DNA of 64,000 nt from Bacillota bacterium (GCA_023388055.1 JAEWGW010000013.1:1-64000), one strand, 5' to 3'; positions 15,393-23,935 are shown, numbered from the stretch's first letter. Translations and numbers: made by a program. Notes: generated by a model not told the origin, from the letters alone.

Positions 15393-16454
15393 TTATTTCC
15401 AGGCAAATTCGGGATGTTGTTGCTTTAATGCATACAACTCCTTAAGCCTCAATATGAAGAAATCTTGAATGGCATCGATATGATCACCAGCAGAGAGGAA
15501 GTCGAGAAGGCTTTTCTCATGATAAATCATCGCCCATGAAGTGCTATCATCCAAATCCTGCGATTCCCAACCATCGTTCGTATCAACAAATGTCCTCATG
15601 ATTTTGATCAAATCTACACGGTCTGGACATCTGGGATTCACTTGGAACAATACCGATACTAAGGGATATTCATTATCTGTCATGTAAAAGCCGAAATTGA
15701 TCTCGGTTAAGTTAGCCTGTGCATTTAACTTCATGTATCGGTTATGCTTTTTAAGTTGGTCAAATCGGTTTGTCCAGCCAGTGGATCTATTAAAAAGAGT
15801 TGTTACAGTTTCTTCAACTCTTCCCTCCAGGCAAGCATCGATCATACGTACTAACCGTTCCATGTGCTGAATGGCATAGATATCCTGTGGTACGAAACGT
15901 CTGCTATCGTTCAATTGTATCTCCTCCATATATTCAAGAAACAAGTTAACAAGTTCGCTTCTATGGTCTTTAAGCCAGTTGTATATCTGGAACCATCTAA
16001 TCTGATGAAATGAGGTGTTAGCATCGCTGCTGATAATGTCTTTCTTCTGCTTGGGATCGTGTAGCTTTGTTATGTAGAAAAGATGGGTTTGGCAGCCATC
16101 TAGCTCATAACTCCGCAGATGATCAGCATATCTTTTTAACTGTATGTTACCTTCACCTGTACCCAGCTTATTTTCGATAAACAAAACATGTGGATTCCCA
16201 TTATCTGAGAAACCGATCATCATATCAGGCCTGCTATCCGTATGATGATCTTCCTGCTTTGCATACGTCTTCTGTGTAGTAATCTCGCGGATACTGAGCT
16301 GACTCAACTTGATTTCGGAAAAGGTATTCATAAAGTCGTGTAATAGCCCTTCCTTGCTAAGCACCTCTGCAAATATTTCAGTAAGATAGTCTTCCTGCTG
16401 ATTTCTATCCGAGTTGCAAAGCAAATGGTAAAGACGTTTGAACAATGAATTCAC
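15393..16454 (-). CDS. PD-(D/E)XK nuclease superfamily protein
   Basis: This 353-residue protein has the nuclease core near the N-terminus: a helix with Glu residues (EDYLTEIFAEVL, 21-32), RPDMMIG (75-81, Asp77) and VLFIENKLG (90-98), giving the D...ExK-like triad as D77, E94 and K96. The pattern matches the PD-(D/E)XK family that includes many uncharacterised phage-defence nucleases. The remaining 250 residues are helical followed by a beta-rich C-terminal domain of unknown role. It stands alone between hairpins, 232 bases from the XRE gene and 243 bases from the RT-like gene. Confidence 0.75.
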   Translation of the reverse strand: MNSLFKRLYHLLCNSDRNQQEDYLTEIFAEVLSKEGLLHDFMNTFSEIKLSQLSIREITTQKTYAKQEDHHTDSRPDMMIGFSDNGNPHVLFIENKLGTGEGNIQLKRYADHLRSYELDGCQTHLFYITKLHDPKQKKDIISSDANTSFHQIRWFQIYNWLKDHRSELVNLFLEYMEEIQLNDSRRFVPQDIYAIQHMERLVRMIDACLEGRVEETVTTLFNRSTGWTNRFDQLKKHNRYMKLNAQANLTEINFGFYMTDNEYPLVSVLFQVNPRCPDRVDLIKIMRTFVDTNDGWESQDLDDSTSWAMIYHEKSLLDFLSAGDHIDAIQDFFILRLKELYALKQQHPEFAWK

Positions 16455-16532
16455 CCCATTCGTTGGTCCACTAACAAATTATTTCAACCCAAAATGAATG
16501 GATTTCCCTCCATCAAACAACATTTTAGTGTC

Positions 16533-16580
16533 AAAGCCACTATCATCGACGGCTCATTCACCGACAAATCAAGTGGCTTT
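16533..16580. terminator. Hairpin between the RT-like and PD-(D/E)XK genes
   Basis: AAAGCCACT (16533-16541) pairs with AGTGGCTTT (16572-16580), with a T run on the plus strand and A-rich flank on the other. It probably isolates the two minus-strand genes from each other. Confidence 0.45.
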
Positions 16581-16697
16581 TTACAAATAAGCATTGCTGG
16601 CTAGAAGAATTGAGTATGAATAGATATCCTGATCAGATTCATTTGCACAGTAATCCGAAAACTCATAGGAGTTATCTCCTTCTCGAATGTAAGAATG

Positions 16698-17795
16698 TTA
16701 TATCAAGCCTTTGTCATCCATGATTTTTAGAATCAGATCAATAGCCCTTACAATCGCACCCTGTAACTTTTTATGCTCTTTCAGTTCATCAAGCACTTGC
16801 TTCATTAGTACTCCGCCATCATCCCACTTCTCATCAAAGTCACAATCATCATCCAACCATTCATAGGCGTCTGGATCATACTCGTAATCATCCAGTTCTT
16901 CATCGAAGTCCAAATCTTTAGTCAACCATGCATACTCTGGATCGTCCTCGTCATCCTCATTATCCTTGTGAATCTTTATCAAATCTTCTTTTGTACCCTC
17001 AGGTGAAAATACTTTTGGTTCCTCATCTAAAGAAGTTCGGAGCTTCTCCCTTCGAAGAACATCTTCTTGTACGATTTCATCATTCTGGTTTATGGTGATC
17101 GCCAATCCGATTTCACGAAGGTAAATGAAGATTTCAAAAAAAGCATTTCTTGCTGTCTCCCTTGACTCGAAATATGCAGACCACTTACCTAATTCATCAG
17201 ATAAAATTTGGCCGCCACCCAGATCAATGATACGTTGAACATCATCCAGCAGCATGTGGTATAGGAGTCTGACGAGCGGGGACCCCTTCTCTTCATCTAA
17301 ATCCAGACGAACAAACTCTTCCTCTATCATCAAAGAGCGAACCAATGCGAGAAACTCCTTATCGGTTATACGTCTTTCTAGTACATTGACCAGCACCTGA
17401 TAATCAAACCGTTTCAAATACCTGGAAATGGAACTCTCGCTGATGTAAAATGCGCCTAATGCTTCCTTGCCGCTCTCATTCCTGTCCAGGCTGATGTGGA
17501 AAAGGCTAATGTAGTTGTCAATGGTTTTGGTGACTGCATAAGTGACAATGGCATGCTCAGTAGATACATTCACATGCCTTAACCTTGCCTTAGGTGATTT
17601 CAGTAAAGTCTTAAACTCCCCTTCGTTCAGTGACTTTGCCAGCCGTTTGAGAGGCATCTTCAAACGAAGAATCTCGTTTAATTCATTTCGTTTCCTATAA
17701 AACTTGTTTTCGGCCAGGCATTCAGCCGCATTCCTTAAATTCTGTGTGTTTGCTGTCAGCAAGATAAATGCAGATTCATTCTTCGTCTTTTCCAT
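16698..17795 (-). CDS. Reverse-transcriptase-like protein with altered catalytic residues
   Basis: Start ATG 17795 follows GGGGTG; 365 residues. The middle reads as an RT palm. SISRYLKRFDYQVLVNVLERR (from residue 122) matches the motif A region DIxxFFxxIDHxxLLxxL of group II/defence RTs in spacing, but Ser122 stands where the catalytic Asp should be. GSPLVRLLYHMLLDDVQ (171-187) matches motif B GxPLSPLLANIYLxxLD. LSDE (198-201) sits where YADD is expected and is followed by a SRETARNAFFEIFIYLREIGL helix as in RTs. Residues 276-328 are extremely acidic. Polymerase activity is therefore doubtful. A promoter and hairpin-rich leader precede the gene, as in defence-associated RT systems. The assignment is from motif reading, not a search. 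Confidence 0.55.
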   Translation of the reverse strand: MEKTKNESAFILLTANTQNLRNAAECLAENKFYRKRNELNEILRLKMPLKRLAKSLNEGEFKTLLKSPKARLRHVNVSTEHAIVTYAVTKTIDNYISLFHISLDRNESGKEALGAFYISESSISRYLKRFDYQVLVNVLERRITDKEFLALVRSLMIEEEFVRLDLDEEKGSPLVRLLYHMLLDDVQRIIDLGGGQILSDELGKWSAYFESRETARNAFFEIFIYLREIGLAITINQNDEIVQEDVLRREKLRTSLDEEPKVFSPEGTKEDLIKIHKDNEDDEDDPEYAWLTKDLDFDEELDDYEYDPDAYEWLDDDCDFDEKWDDGGVLMKQVLDELKEHKKLQGAIVRAIDLILKIMDDKGLI

Positions 17796-17826
17796 GAGAA
17801 TCACCCCTATAGGATAAATAGCGAAA

Positions 17827-18026
17827 GGACAGACCCGCAGGCCTGTCCGTTTGTAAACGACATGGGCGCGGGAAAGAATGGAACATTTACTCAAGGGTTC
17901 CATGGCCTTAATCCTACGCACATATCCTACTATCCATATAGGGCCTCATGCCCTAATCTACCCTACACTAATCCTTTAACGCCCACCGCTACAAGCGGTC
18001 ATCCATTTCGCTGGAGCATTATGCTC
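17827..18026 (-). ncRNA. Candidate structured RNA leader of the RT-like gene
   Basis: The 200 bases between the promoter and the RT-like gene hold five hairpins in a row. GAGCA/TGCTC lies at 18014-18026 and ACCGCT/AGCGGT at 17985-17999. TAGGGC/GCCCTA lies at 17939-17955 and ATGGAAC/GTTCCAT at 17878-17903. GGACAGGC/GUCUGUCC lies at 17827-17848. The last gains a G-U pair only when read on the minus strand, the direction of the gene. No reading frame explains the region. This layout resembles the non-coding RNAs upstream of defence RTs, but a simple regulatory leader is also possible. Confidence 0.45.
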
Positions 18027-18035
18027 TTAATATGA

Positions 18036-18064
18036 AGAATACAATATAGGTCAAAGAAAGTCAA
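18036..18064 (-). promoter_or_regulatory. Promoter for the leader and RT-like gene
   Basis: On the minus strand TTGACT (18059-18064) and TATTCT (18036-18041) are separated by exactly 17 bases, a sigma-A type promoter. Transcription would start near 18029, immediately before the first hairpin of the leader. Confidence 0.6.
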
Positions 18065-18289
18065 GGTCTAGAAAACGGCCTGTAATCAACTAAATTACGG
18101 AAACTAAAGCAGCATAATACTAAAGGATAAAGCATGCTAAGATGTTCTCAGATTTTTCTTGACATATCTCACAGTAGGCGTTAAAGGTATAGCAACAGCA
18201 ATAAATAGACGCCCAAACAGCTCTAACTAAGTGAGTATTGCAGGCTGGCCATCATTTCAAAGGGTGGCTGAGACAGAAAGGTGACATTT

Positions 18290-18883
18290 ATGATGCAAAA
18301 TCAAAGACCAGAAGACATTGACTTCATTAATGAGATAGTCTTGCACCCAACCACCCAGGAAGTAAACAAGATGGTTATACGAAGGCTCATATTTGAGTTA
18401 CGTGCCTCCTATCATGATTCAAAGGACCTTCAGCAAGAAGCATATCTCGAATCCATAAGGATCGTCAGAACCTTCTTCAGGGAGCATAGCACTTCCCTGA
18501 TTGGGGATGAATGGGAGCGTTATTACTATGCAGCCCTGTATAGGAATCTTAAGCATCGTTACTTACTTAAATATATGGGATACAAATATGATAGAAATGC
18601 TCAAAAGGGGCATAAATACAACCGCCTAAAAATCATTCATAATAAAAAAGAAGAGGCCATAGTGAGCAAGGGGGAACTGATGGAGGAAGCATGGGAGGCA
18701 GTTGAGACTATTCGGCTAGTAAACCCTCTCCACTCAGAGGTCTTAATTATGAAGTATGAAGATTACTCAGAAATGGAGATAGCAGCAAAATTGGATATCT
18801 CGTTGGACAGCGTCAAGAATTATACACGGCGAAGTAGAGCAGCGGCAAAGAAATGGCGTGATGATCAAACAAAAATTAGCTAA
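18290..18883 (+). CDS. Sigma-70 region 4-like transcription factor
   Basis: ATG 18290 is preceded by AAAGGTGAC; about 197 residues. The C-terminal segment MEIAAKLDISLDSVKNYTRRSRAAAKKW is a typical sigma region 4 helix-turn-helix. The N-terminal part (MVIRRLIFELRASYHDSKDLQQEAYLESIRI) resembles the region 2 core of small sigma factors, with DSKDLQQEAYLE in place of DxxDLxQExfl. It is therefore an ECF-like or phage-type late-gene activator. It is transcribed divergently from the RT-like gene and convergently with Nmad3. A TTGACA at 18159-18164 may be its -35. Which promoters it controls is unknown. Confidence 0.7.
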   Translation: MMQNQRPEDIDFINEIVLHPTTQEVNKMVIRRLIFELRASYHDSKDLQQEAYLESIRIVRTFFREHSTSLIGDEWERYYYAALYRNLKHRYLLKYMGYKYDRNAQKGHKYNRLKIIHNKKEEAIVSKGELMEEAWEAVETIRLVNPLHSEVLIMKYEDYSEMEIAAKLDISLDSVKNYTRRSRAAAKKWRDDQTKIS

Positions 18884-19953
18884 GAATTTATGCGGTCAGC
18901 TGACACTTTTCTGCCATTATGCAAGTTAATATATGTATAAGGGTAAAAAATAGAAGAGATTAAAATACACCTGATACTGTCGAATATAGCAGGTAGCATC
19001 GCTGTCAAGCTGGGTTTTAAAAGGAGAAGGAAAAAACCATAATCCGAAACGTATCTGCGGTAGCACAACGTTAAAATCCCCGACTCCTCTTAGGAGGGGA
19101 TGCCCGCAAGCATTCTATCCCCCGCGGAGCGTGATTGATCCCCTGCTGTACCCTATGGATGAAGGCTGCTGGTCCTTATTCTCACGCATCCAATGAATGA
19201 CAAGGGATAGGTCTGTTCGCTGCCACTCCCCGCTTTTCTCCATTTTCATTTCCGAACTCATTCATGAATCCGACATCTGCTCGTCGAGACTCGCAGATTC
19301 TATGGGTTTTAATCCTAACGTAGTCTACTTGAATGAATCCCGTGCGCAAGGCTGAATGTATCCAGGGATGTTGTCGCACATCTGGCTGCAACATCCAACA
19401 TGTCGGACTCGAACCAGCGTTACGGATAATGATTCATATTCTTTAATGAAAACCAATCTGTAGCTGATGCAGTAACGGTCTATTGCACCCTTAAGCGCTG
19501 ATAATATAGCTGAATGGCGGTTTGTAGTGCTCATCTCGGTAATCTCATTTTTCTTTTGCCCTCATCTCTCTCATGGATGAGAAGGTACACTGCATCCGTT
19601 CGCTGTGCTTCTCTTTAGGAAACCTCACTGATTATAGAGGTTGCCTCGGTCCAGCTACTATCAATATGCATCCATGGAATATTGGGCCGCCGCGGTTTCG
19701 AGTATCTTTTGTGCTGAATCAGATATGACGCTGGCTGCGTCGGGAAGATAGCACTCTTCAGGCGTTTGGGGCCAATTCATCTAGAACAGACCACCCCACC
19801 GCCCCCTGAAGGGCCCGTTAAGGCGCTGCCTTAACAATCCGCACTCGGCGTGGCCGTCCCCAGCCAATAGGCTGGGGGATGGGAAAGTGTCGGAGATATG
19901 AACCGCTAGTCAAGGCTAAAATGAACGCTCCGCGGCCTTGACTTGCTTTCCTC
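18884..19953 (+). ncRNA. Candidate large structured RNA in a 1.07-kb gene-free gap (about 19075-19945)
   Basis: No credible gene lies here, and the gap is far too long for two convergent genes. From about 19075 stems follow one another: UCCCC/GGGGA enclosing CUCCU/AGGAG (19077-19100), GGGG AUGC/GCAU CCCC (19096-19122), GCGTGA/TCACGC (19129 and about 19180), TCATTCA/TGAATGA closing a branched region (19257-19337) and ATCTGC/GCAGAT. Further on are GGATGTTG/CAACATCC (19366 and about 19390), TGCAGTA/TATTGCA (19468-19487), CTCATC/GATGAG, AACCTC/GAGGTT, GACGC/GCGTC, CTTCAGG/CCTGAAG, GTTAAGGC-GCT-GCCTTAAC, CCCCAGCC-AATA-GGCTGGGG and GTCAAGGC/GCCTTGAC (19908-19941). The TGCAGTA stem has a G-U only on the plus strand, weakly favouring that direction. 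Length and density recall large ornate RNAs such as GOLLD and ROOL, but I cannot assign a family. Confidence 0.5.
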
Positions 19954-20820
19954 TTACGGTAAACTGTTCTGAATCAGATCCTTTGCCCAGCTTTCCACCT
20001 CATGATTTCCTTCTACCACAAATTCTTGCCCTCTGCTCACCGACTGCAATATGCAATGATTATCACGCAGTTCCCAAACTGGCTTCCCCGATTTGCTGTA
20101 TAAGTCTTCATGATAGCTCATCCTTGTTCCTTTGCTTGGATGAAAATAATGTGGTAATTGCCATACGGATCGGTTCCGCTGGCCCGCTTGTGTAAGAACC
20201 AAGCAATCATCGAAATTGAATGTTCCGCACCCTGGCATCGCCTTGTTAAATGTCAAATGCTTTGCTGCTATATATGCTGTATTCATATCCCTGTTTCGAC
20301 ACATGTAATGAGGATGTAGCAGTTTCCAACTATCATATTGCCCCGCTGGATCTATTGATTCTATCTCCCCTACCTGCATATAGCCCCAAATGATATGCCT
20401 GTTGGTTCCATTTACGTACTTATACCCCGATGCTTTCTTGGCTGCGTCCTTAAACCAGCCAAAAAAGAGGAATAAATCTCCGACTTGAATTTTCTTTTTC
20501 ATCAAATGCGATTGGGCACTACCATACTGACCAAATATTCCTCTCCATTCAGCATGCTCTCTCTGAGCTACTGAAGCATTGATGTCTGGATCAAGATGCA
20601 CATATGTACCATCAGAATACTTCTTAATTCCAAGCTGCTCCATCAGATCAAGGTATGTATGATTTTGATTAACTGATAAGTCCGAATAGCATATTCCTGT
20701 ATTAAATTTCTCACCCTCAGGTATAGGTAAGGAAATTAATCTTCCAGTATCAACGAGATGTGGGCTTGGGTATCCCCCAGCAGCTGAATCAAATCCCTTC
20801 CTGCTCAGAATAATCTTCAT
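19954..20820 (-). CDS. Nucleotide-modification-associated domain 3 (Nmad3) protein
   Basis: The 288-residue protein has a GGGGG site before ATG 20820. The opening MKIILSRKGFDSAAGGYPSP followed by GRLISLPIP is the signature I associate with the Nmad3 family. The later DLFLFFGWF, HIIWGYMQVG and HLTFN segments fit the same fold. Nmad domains were defined by their association with phage and bacterial DNA base-hypermodification genes; the biochemical role is not established. It lies 63 bases downstream of a PD-(D/E)XK-like gene in the same direction, so the two probably act together, perhaps sensing or processing modified DNA (inference). Confidence 0.75.
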   Translation of the reverse strand: MKIILSRKGFDSAAGGYPSPHLVDTGRLISLPIPEGEKFNTGICYSDLSVNQNHTYLDLMEQLGIKKYSDGTYVHLDPDINASVAQREHAEWRGIFGQYGSAQSHLMKKKIQVGDLFLFFGWFKDAAKKASGYKYVNGTNRHIIWGYMQVGEIESIDPAGQYDSWKLLHPHYMCRNRDMNTAYIAAKHLTFNKAMPGCGTFNFDDCLVLTQAGQRNRSVWQLPHYFHPSKGTRMSYHEDLYSKSGKPVWELRDNHCILQSVSRGQEFVVEGNHEVESWAKDLIQNSLP

Positions 20821-20883
20821 GATTACCCCCTAATGATTGATGACCTTGTACTGATCATTCTGCTGTAACAAATGATTATTTCC

Positions 20884-21354
20884 CTACCACCAAGATAGTG
20901 TTTGGTGCTTGAAAACAGCCATCTTTATTTCAGGATCGTTCTTGTACTGCAAAATGTTCTTCTGTCCCATCTTCCATGAGACACATGTTTTCCCCTTAGG
21001 AAATAAGGTTAGTAATTTATCCATTGAGAGAATGAATATTAAGATATCTTCTCCCTCGTCTACTACAATCGCAAAATATGGAATACAGCCAAACGCATTA
21101 CATGCTATCTCTGCCTTTTGAAAATTATCATTTGTTATTGAAACATACTGCCCCTCTTTCCCCTCATTTCTACTTCTGCTTTTAACGGAAATTCCCATTA
21201 TCTCCTGTGTTCTAGGGTTTCTGGAGATTATGTCGATTCCCGTATGATCTACATTTGCACATTCAAATCCATATTTTGATAGCCAATACAAAACAAGACC
21301 TTCAGCAAAATCTCCAGTAATCTTCGAGTGCCGAGAGCTTTTATTAATCTGCAT
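20884..21354 (-). CDS. Small PD-(D/E)XK endonuclease-like protein paired with Nmad3
   Basis: The internal ATG at 21354 is chosen because GGAGGGTGG lies just upstream; the longer frame to 21396 lacks a comparable site. The 156-residue product has a nuclease core: GDFAEGLVLYWL helix (Glu18), GIDIIS strand (Asp41) and ISVKSR (Lys58), as in Mrr/archaeal Holliday-junction-resolvase-like folds. Its size suggests a single catalytic domain. Coupling to Nmad3 suggests a two-gene system against modified or foreign DNA; this is inference. Confidence 0.65.
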   Translation of the reverse strand: MQINKSSRHSKITGDFAEGLVLYWLSKYGFECANVDHTGIDIISRNPRTQEIMGISVKSRSRNEGKEGQYVSITNDNFQKAEIACNAFGCIPYFAIVVDEGEDILIFILSMDKLLTLFPKGKTCVSWKMGQKNILQYKNDPEIKMAVFKHQTLSWW

Positions 21355-21571
21355 TTGCCACCCTCCATGTCTACCATCTATGTTAAGTTCTCTCATTCAA
21401 TGACCTAATAGCTACAGGACCCTTGATATATCCAATCCTTTCTATTAGCAAGGGATAGCTAATGTATCTCACCAAATTCGCCCACGAGCGAATTTCGAAA
21501 TCATTTCCGCATCGACTATCCGTTGTTTTCAATTTTTGGACAGGCTACAATCGGTTCAAGAGGTGAATGGA

Positions 21572-22552
21572 ATGCTAAAAGAAGAAATATTTGAGCAAGC
21601 CCAGACAATGGGGATAAAACTCAGTCAGAATATGTTTGAACGGTATTTTCAATATGGATTAATCGTTAGTGATAAAGCTGGGCAAGGCTATGTTGGTGGT
21701 GTAAAGACCCATTACCATGAAAGAACCGTGGAAGCAATAGCACTCATTGATAAACTTAAAGCCAGCAGGATGCACAAACATCAGAAAGACTACATATTCA
21801 TCTTGTACTGGAAAGGCTATCCCGTTCAGTGGGACAAACTAAAGGCTCGGCTTATTGAATTTCATAATCGGATTATGAACACACTTGATGAAGTTGCAGG
21901 ATATACTGCTCATCCTGACTACCCAGAGGTCATTGATGATCTCGCAATAGACGAGGCAAAAAAGACGCCAAAAACAATCGGGCGGCCTTCAAAAAAGTTT
22001 GAAGAAAAGCAAAGAATCGAGGCACAGGAAAATGCTAAGCGGTTAATACTTATAAGCAAGTTTATCTCTGATATTATTTCGAAGGGAACCATATCCCAGG
22101 AAGTATTTAGTCTCTTCACTGAACAATCCAATGTAGAATTGGAACCCTCAGCCGATACGATCCTTAAGTCTACAAATGCATGGCTGCAACAAATGTTGTG
22201 GAAGAATGCGGTTAGACACTCCGATGAACTGGACTATCAAGAAGCGTTTGAACTCATACAATTGCTTAAGAATTATTGGTCGGACCTTGAAACCCATTTT
22301 AGCAGCGTATATGACATTCCCTTCTTCGGTAACAACATTAAAAGCATAGCGGATTACTTTCATATAAAGTTCTCTACAGAAAAGCCATCGTTCTACAGAT
22401 ATGTACTGCTTGTTCTGATCAGTGGCGGTTTTCGTCAGCAGCTCATTCAGTTCTTGTCTGAGCCTATAACTAGAGAGAACTGGAATCAAATTATCGCTTC
22501 CCTGCCCTCTCTCCTTGCTCATTCTACGGGAGAGGAGGTGAATATCCATTAG
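21572..22552 (+). CDS. Unknown 326-residue protein, possibly DNA-binding N-terminus
   Basis: ATG 21572 follows AGAGGTG. The N-terminal 60 residues (FEQAQTMGIKLSQNMFERYFQYGLI then GGVKTHYHERTVEAI) read like a MerR-style winged helix that recognises DNA, and a long helical region follows. A Lys-rich linker near 130-160 (TPKTIGRPSKKFEEKQR) resembles an AT-hook (GRPSKK). The C-terminal half is helical with no recognised motif. Many plasmid and island proteins with this kind of N-terminus control replication or transfer, but no function is assigned. Confidence 0.6.
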   Translation: MLKEEIFEQAQTMGIKLSQNMFERYFQYGLIVSDKAGQGYVGGVKTHYHERTVEAIALIDKLKASRMHKHQKDYIFILYWKGYPVQWDKLKARLIEFHNRIMNTLDEVAGYTAHPDYPEVIDDLAIDEAKKTPKTIGRPSKKFEEKQRIEAQENAKRLILISKFISDIISKGTISQEVFSLFTEQSNVELEPSADTILKSTNAWLQQMLWKNAVRHSDELDYQEAFELIQLLKNYWSDLETHFSSVYDIPFFGNNIKSIADYFHIKFSTEKPSFYRYVLLVLISGGFRQQLIQFLSEPITRENWNQIIASLPSLLAHSTGEEVNIH

Positions 22553-22670
22553 TAAAATTGGAATAGCAATTGGAAGTGGGCAAGCTTTTGCCCTTCCCTC
22601 AAGCCTTGTAGCTGCTATACTTATTCTGGCTCTATTTGGCTTAAGAACGGTACTAAAGCAACGTAGATAA
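22548..22670 (+). CDS. Small single-pass membrane peptide with a probable ATT start
   Basis: A 40-codon frame begins at ATT 22548, overlapping the preceding stop codon (ATTAG). AGGAGGTG sits 7 bases upstream, an ideal distance. The peptide has one hydrophobic helix (ALPSSLVAAILILALFGLR) and a basic tail KQRR, typical of small membrane peptides. No ATG, GTG or TTG fits the frame. A terminator follows directly. Function unknown; candidates are a toxic membrane peptide or a YjcZ-like small protein. Confidence 0.5.
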   Translation: MSKIGIAIGSGQAFALPSSLVAAILILALFGLRTVLKQRR

Positions 22671-22672
22671 TA

Positions 22673-22710
22673 CCAATAGAGCACCTGTTAAACGTGGTGC
22701 TCTCCTATTG
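22673..22710 (+). terminator. Terminator after the small membrane peptide
   Basis: AGAGCACC (22678-22685) pairs with GGTGCTCT (22696-22703), extended by CCAATA with TATTG around the outside. Confidence 0.6.
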
Positions 22711-22876
22711 TTAATTGAAAGCGGGCAATAACTAATACCGAGTTGGGTTCAAATATGTAATCAGTTTGCTCCAGCTTTTTGTAGCTCCGCTTCCTCTCCT
22801 CAAATATGCAAACGGCGGCACCTAAATGCTTTCATCCGTGAAATTTTCCCTTACGAGATTCCTCTGCGCCATTACC

Positions 22877-23935
22877 CTATCCTTTCATATTTGTAAGATC
22901 GGCGATAGCATCCGCAAATGTCTTTTCCTTATACTCATATCGAATGCTAATCCCTTTACCTAATAGTGAGTTATACCTTGATTTCGTTTCAGTGCTACTA
23001 TCGGGGTTATAGACCCAAAAACGCTTTATAGTGTCATTATCAAATGTACCTAAAGCAAATAGATATCGGAAAAAAGCGTCACTTTCGGGCAAGGAATAGC
23101 CAATTACATAGATATTCCTTGCTTGACTAAGTTCTTTTGCAGCCTCCTTCCACACATTTGTGAGGTTCCCATGGTAATCTTTCTTGTTCCAAGTTGGAGG
23201 TACTATTACAGGGACATCTTCACAAGCAGATATGCCCCCTTTACAGAATTTATGTTCATGCCGTGCTATCTTATCAGCGAATTGTATTTGGGGCCCTCCA
23301 CGGCCAGGTATACTCGACATATACTTAGTTACAGTTATTGGAATTGGGAGTATGGCTCCACAAGTTCTGCATAGCGCCCAGTTTACTGAACCATGTAATT
23401 TCATTAATTTAACTTCCCCTAAAGAACTCTCTTGGTCAATACAATAAGTATATGGAACGTCATGGAAGTTTAATGCATAATCAAGACCTATATCATAGTT
23501 AAATGTAATTATTGAGCTTGAACGTAATCTTTCACTTATTAATTTTGCAAACCGACTATATGATTCAGTAGGCCTTAATGATCCTTCACTTTTCGGAAAT
23601 TGCATACTTCCTTCGAGTGTAGCTACTATAAGCCTGACTAATGATTTCCTTACTTTTTCAATTTCATCCCCAGTTCTTATTCCAAGTAAATTAATTATCT
23701 TCCCCATTTCAATTGCACCAAACAGTGATTCAATATTATGCAGGTCCAAATGTGAATTGGCATATACAAGTCGTAATTCCTTTAACAATTTAAAAACATC
23801 TTTGAAATCTTCTTCAAAAGATTGCACCATGCCACTCCCAAGTAGCTCATAGGCCTTGTCAAAGAAACCATTCATTAGTGGAGCTCCCGCATCAAATGAA
23901 GCACCTGCGCCTAAAATAAATAAATTCTCTGCCAT
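22877..23935 (-). CDS. SIR2-like domain protein, likely NAD-consuming defence effector
   Basis: This 352-residue protein is a nearly complete SIR2 fold. Motifs are GAGASFDAG (9-17) for NAD binding, TFNYD (144-148), KLHGSVNW (179-186, with His181 where the catalytic His is expected) and GYSLPESD (279-286). Four cysteines (189, 192, 231, 238) could form a zinc site. Proteins of this type without deacetylase context are frequent in bacterial antiphage systems, where they deplete NAD+. No partner gene is adjacent on the same strand, so it may act alone. The frame begins right after the promoter-proximal sequence shared with the recombinase side. Confidence 0.8.
   Translation of the reverse strand: MAENLFILGAGASFDAGAPLMNGFFDKAYELLGSGMVQSFEEDFKDVFKLLKELRLVYANSHLDLHNIESLFGAIEMGKIINLLGIRTGDEIEKVRKSLVRLIVATLEGSMQFPKSEGSLRPTESYSRFAKLISERLRSSSIITFNYDIGLDYALNFHDVPYTYCIDQESSLGEVKLMKLHGSVNWALCRTCGAILPIPITVTKYMSSIPGRGGPQIQFADKIARHEHKFCKGGISACEDVPVIVPPTWNKKDYHGNLTNVWKEAAKELSQARNIYVIGYSLPESDAFFRYLFALGTFDNDTIKRFWVYNPDSSTETKSRYNSLLGKGISIRYEYKEKTFADAIADLTNMKG

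Noticed and set aside
17796..17921. N-terminal extension of the RT-like protein
   Set aside because: It would translate through the leader hairpins; ATG 17795 has a GGGGTG site.
19398..19440. T-arm-like sequence GGTTCGAGTCC on the minus strand, possible tRNA
   Set aside because: The T stem has a mismatch, and no matching acceptor, D arm or anticodon arm could be found within tRNA distance; kept only as part of the candidate structured RNA.
18884..19953. Group II or group I intron in the gene-free gap
   Set aside because: No domain V-like AGC...GTT hairpin, no intron-encoded maturase inside and no interrupted gene at the borders.
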